A DNA stretch of 29,103 nucleotides from the IMG/VR virus record IMGVR_UViG_3300045921_000069, positions 1-29,103 of that record. One strand, given 5' to 3'. Below the pieces are notes generated by a model. The model ran no database searches. It was not told where the DNA came from and saw only the letters and a list, made by a program, of their open reading frames with translations. Below are positions 28,158 through 29,103 of this stretch, piece by piece. Position 1 is the first letter of the stretch, and the number at the start of each line of letters is the position of its first letter. The stretch comes from a virus. The position numbers were made by a program, and so were the translations under genes.

Positions 28158-28391
28158 TTAATTAAATGGTTGTGGATAACTTTTTGTATTCCGTTCAATA
28201 ATCTTTTTTGATATTACTTCAAAGTCATAACCCCAGACATCACAGTAATGGTGAAGTAATTTTGAATTTGCAAACTTAATGTTCCTTGCCTTTTGTGCTT
28301 CATCTATTGTTGGTGTGACTGATGAATAAACCACAGCTTCAACCAGCTTGGCATAGCAGGTGTTAATTTTGTTTTGCTCTGATGGGTTCAT
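28158..28391 (-). CDS. Hypothetical protein (77 aa)
   Basis: The product is mostly helical, with QNKINTCYAKLVEAVVYSSVTPTIDEAQKARNI and LLHHYCDVWGYDFEVISKKIIE. Two Cys and two adjacent His could bind metal but are not arranged in a known motif. It starts 2 nt after the coiled-coil gene ends. Family not recognised. Confidence 0.65.
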   Translation of the reverse strand: MNPSEQNKINTCYAKLVEAVVYSSVTPTIDEAQKARNIKFANSKLLHHYCDVWGYDFEVISKKIIERNTKSYPQPFN

Positions 28392-28393
28392 GG

Positions 28394-28780
28394 TTATTTG
28401 TTAATTTTGATTGCCAAGTTTGGCTTTTCTTCAACTTCAACCAAAGGATGTGTGAATTCGCCAGCCTTCACATCATCGGTAAACTTCTTTGTCAGTTCTA
28501 AGTGTGCAGGGATTTCTTGCACATACTTCACAATTTTCTGGTCGTGCAACTCGCTGATTAACGCTAATTCATCTTTGACAGTGATAATTTTTCTGTTGAC
28601 ATAACTAACTGTCGCTAGTGCATTTTTATAACCATCAGTCAGCCCATTATCTTCAACATAGCCAAAGATTTCTTTCCTAAGTGCTTCTTTTTTATCGGTC
28701 AAGGTTGAAATCTTTTTTTCAATGGCTGTGTATTCTTTAATAAGTGAATCAAGTATCAGTTCTTTAATTATTTCTTTCAT
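28394..28780 (-). CDS. Coiled-coil phage protein (128 aa)
   Basis: The first 50 residues form a clear coiled coil (LIKEYTAIEKKISTLTDKKEALRKEIF), followed by a beta part (TVSYVNRKIITVKDELALISEL) and a charged end. Coiled coil followed by a T..SYV.RK....D strand is seen in early phage proteins such as Gp157-like and Gam-like ones, but I cannot fix the family. Being in the recombination/replication operon, DNA-end or nuclease-related roles are possible. Confidence 0.65.
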   Translation of the reverse strand: MKEIIKELILDSLIKEYTAIEKKISTLTDKKEALRKEIFGYVEDNGLTDGYKNALATVSYVNRKIITVKDELALISELHDQKIVKYVQEIPAHLELTKKFTDDVKAGEFTHPLVEVEEKPNLAIKINK

Positions 28781-28811
28781 ATAAGTCTTGCATTAGTTAA
28801 TTACAGAGAGC

Positions 28812-29103
28812 CTACTTACCCAATGCTTTTTTAATCTCGCTAATGGTGTATTTCTTGCCTTCAATTTCAATAACATCTGAGTTTGTATCAAGCACATTTA
28901 TACCTGTAATATCTTCAAAAATGCGTGCATCAAAGTTTGGTAAGGCTAGAAACTTCTTTCTGTTTTCTTCGTCAGTGTCTTCCCAAAAATTCTTCCAAGC
29001 TTCCTTATAATCGAAAGTTTTTAGATAACCTTTTCGTATATCATATTCTGGATTTGCTTTCTTTTCTTCGTCAGTCATATTTTCTTCGGAAATCCACTTG
29101 GTT
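28812..29103 (-). CDS. Conserved small phage protein, 5' end probably beyond window
   Basis: The frame is open to the right edge. An ATG lies at 29078, but upstream codons read KWISEEN, and W.SE.NMTDEEK..NP fits the rest of a family I recognise from phages and prophages: GYLKTFDYKEAWKNFW, then FLALPNFDARIFEDITGI. The LPNFD...F..ITGI motif is its hallmark; function unknown. It ends with a short KYTISEIKKALGK helix. I therefore mark it as partial. Confidence 0.7.
   Translation of the reverse strand, partial: TKWISEENMTDEEKKANPEYDIRKGYLKTFDYKEAWKNFWEDTDEENRKKFLALPNFDARIFEDITGINVLDTNSDVIEIEGKKYTISEIKKALGK

Noticed and set aside
1-29103. Alternative genetic code with TGA read as an amino acid (as in SR1/Gracilibacteria)
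   Set aside because: Several well-supported genes end in TGA with a following start correctly spaced (for example at 3625 and 23496), no conserved domain contains in-frame TGA, and Trp uses TGG.
1-29103. tRNA genes, CRISPR arrays, insertion sequences, integrase
   Set aside because: I saw no cloverleaf-like sequence, regularly spaced direct repeats, transposase motifs or recombinase motifs on either strand; absence of an integrase here says nothing about the rest of the genome.

Overview
This window is a contiguous piece of a tailed-phage genome (siphovirus-type, HK97-fold capsid), free or as a prophage. Every gene I can support lies on the minus strand, so transcription runs from the right end to the left end. 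Base composition is AT-rich. The code is standard: several genes end in TGA and none reads TGA internally. Genes are packed with short overlaps (ATGA, TAATG), many start after an AGGAAAC- or AGAAAGG-type Shine-Dalgarno sequence, and there is no tRNA or CRISPR array. The host cannot be assigned. A few small proteins, such as the 75-residue membrane protein with a TDWQ...C.HYGI ending, remind me of metagenomic Patescibacteria-like sequences, but this is a weak impression.

Layout in transcription order. (1) 29103-25928: early and replication genes. These are a conserved small protein cut by the window edge, a coiled-coil protein, a small protein, then a 227-bp non-coding leader with a promoter and long crossed inverted repeats, then a DnaD/lambda-O-like replication initiator whose gene carries iteron-like repeats, several small unknown genes and a DUF1064-type PD-(D/E)XK nuclease. 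(2) 25883-23496: an accessory and packaging-adjacent block with two small genes, a Stealth-type glycosyltransferase, a ParB-like protein and small ORFs. (3) 23445-9442: the packaging, head and tail cassette in classical order: TerS, TerL, portal fused to a MuF domain, S78 prohead protease, major capsid protein, a head-associated protein, two microproteins, head-tail connectors, tail terminator, tail tube, tail assembly chaperone with a programmed -1 frameshift, tape measure, hub/baseplate protein and a distal tail protein. (4) 9427-1638: a glycine-rich adhesin, then a lysis region with a membrane coiled-coil protein, a papain-like plus M23 double endolysin, a holin, a secreted CHAP hydrolase, a calcineurin-like phosphoesterase, a 32-residue membrane peptide, an HNH nuclease, a zinc-binding protein, a hairpin-dense terminator/promoter region, a membrane-anchored lytic transglycosylase and a small membrane protein. 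(5) 1537-1: a LexA-like DNA-binding protein with its own promoter and palindrome, a putative Rad52-like annealing protein with an SSB-type C-terminal tip, and two small genes, the last cut by the left edge.

The least expected parts are the structured leader ahead of the replication gene (27969-28149), the tandem repeats inside that gene (27484-27584), a recurring extended -10 promoter (TGNTATAAT, twice with TTGACA only 13 bp upstream), the 161-nt TerS/TerL overlap, and the double-protease endolysin. Several genes of under 60 codons (2499-2666, 3517-3615, 16388-16546, 16599-16754, 23496-23660, 26354-26527) were translated by hand. All family assignments come from reading motifs; no database search was run.
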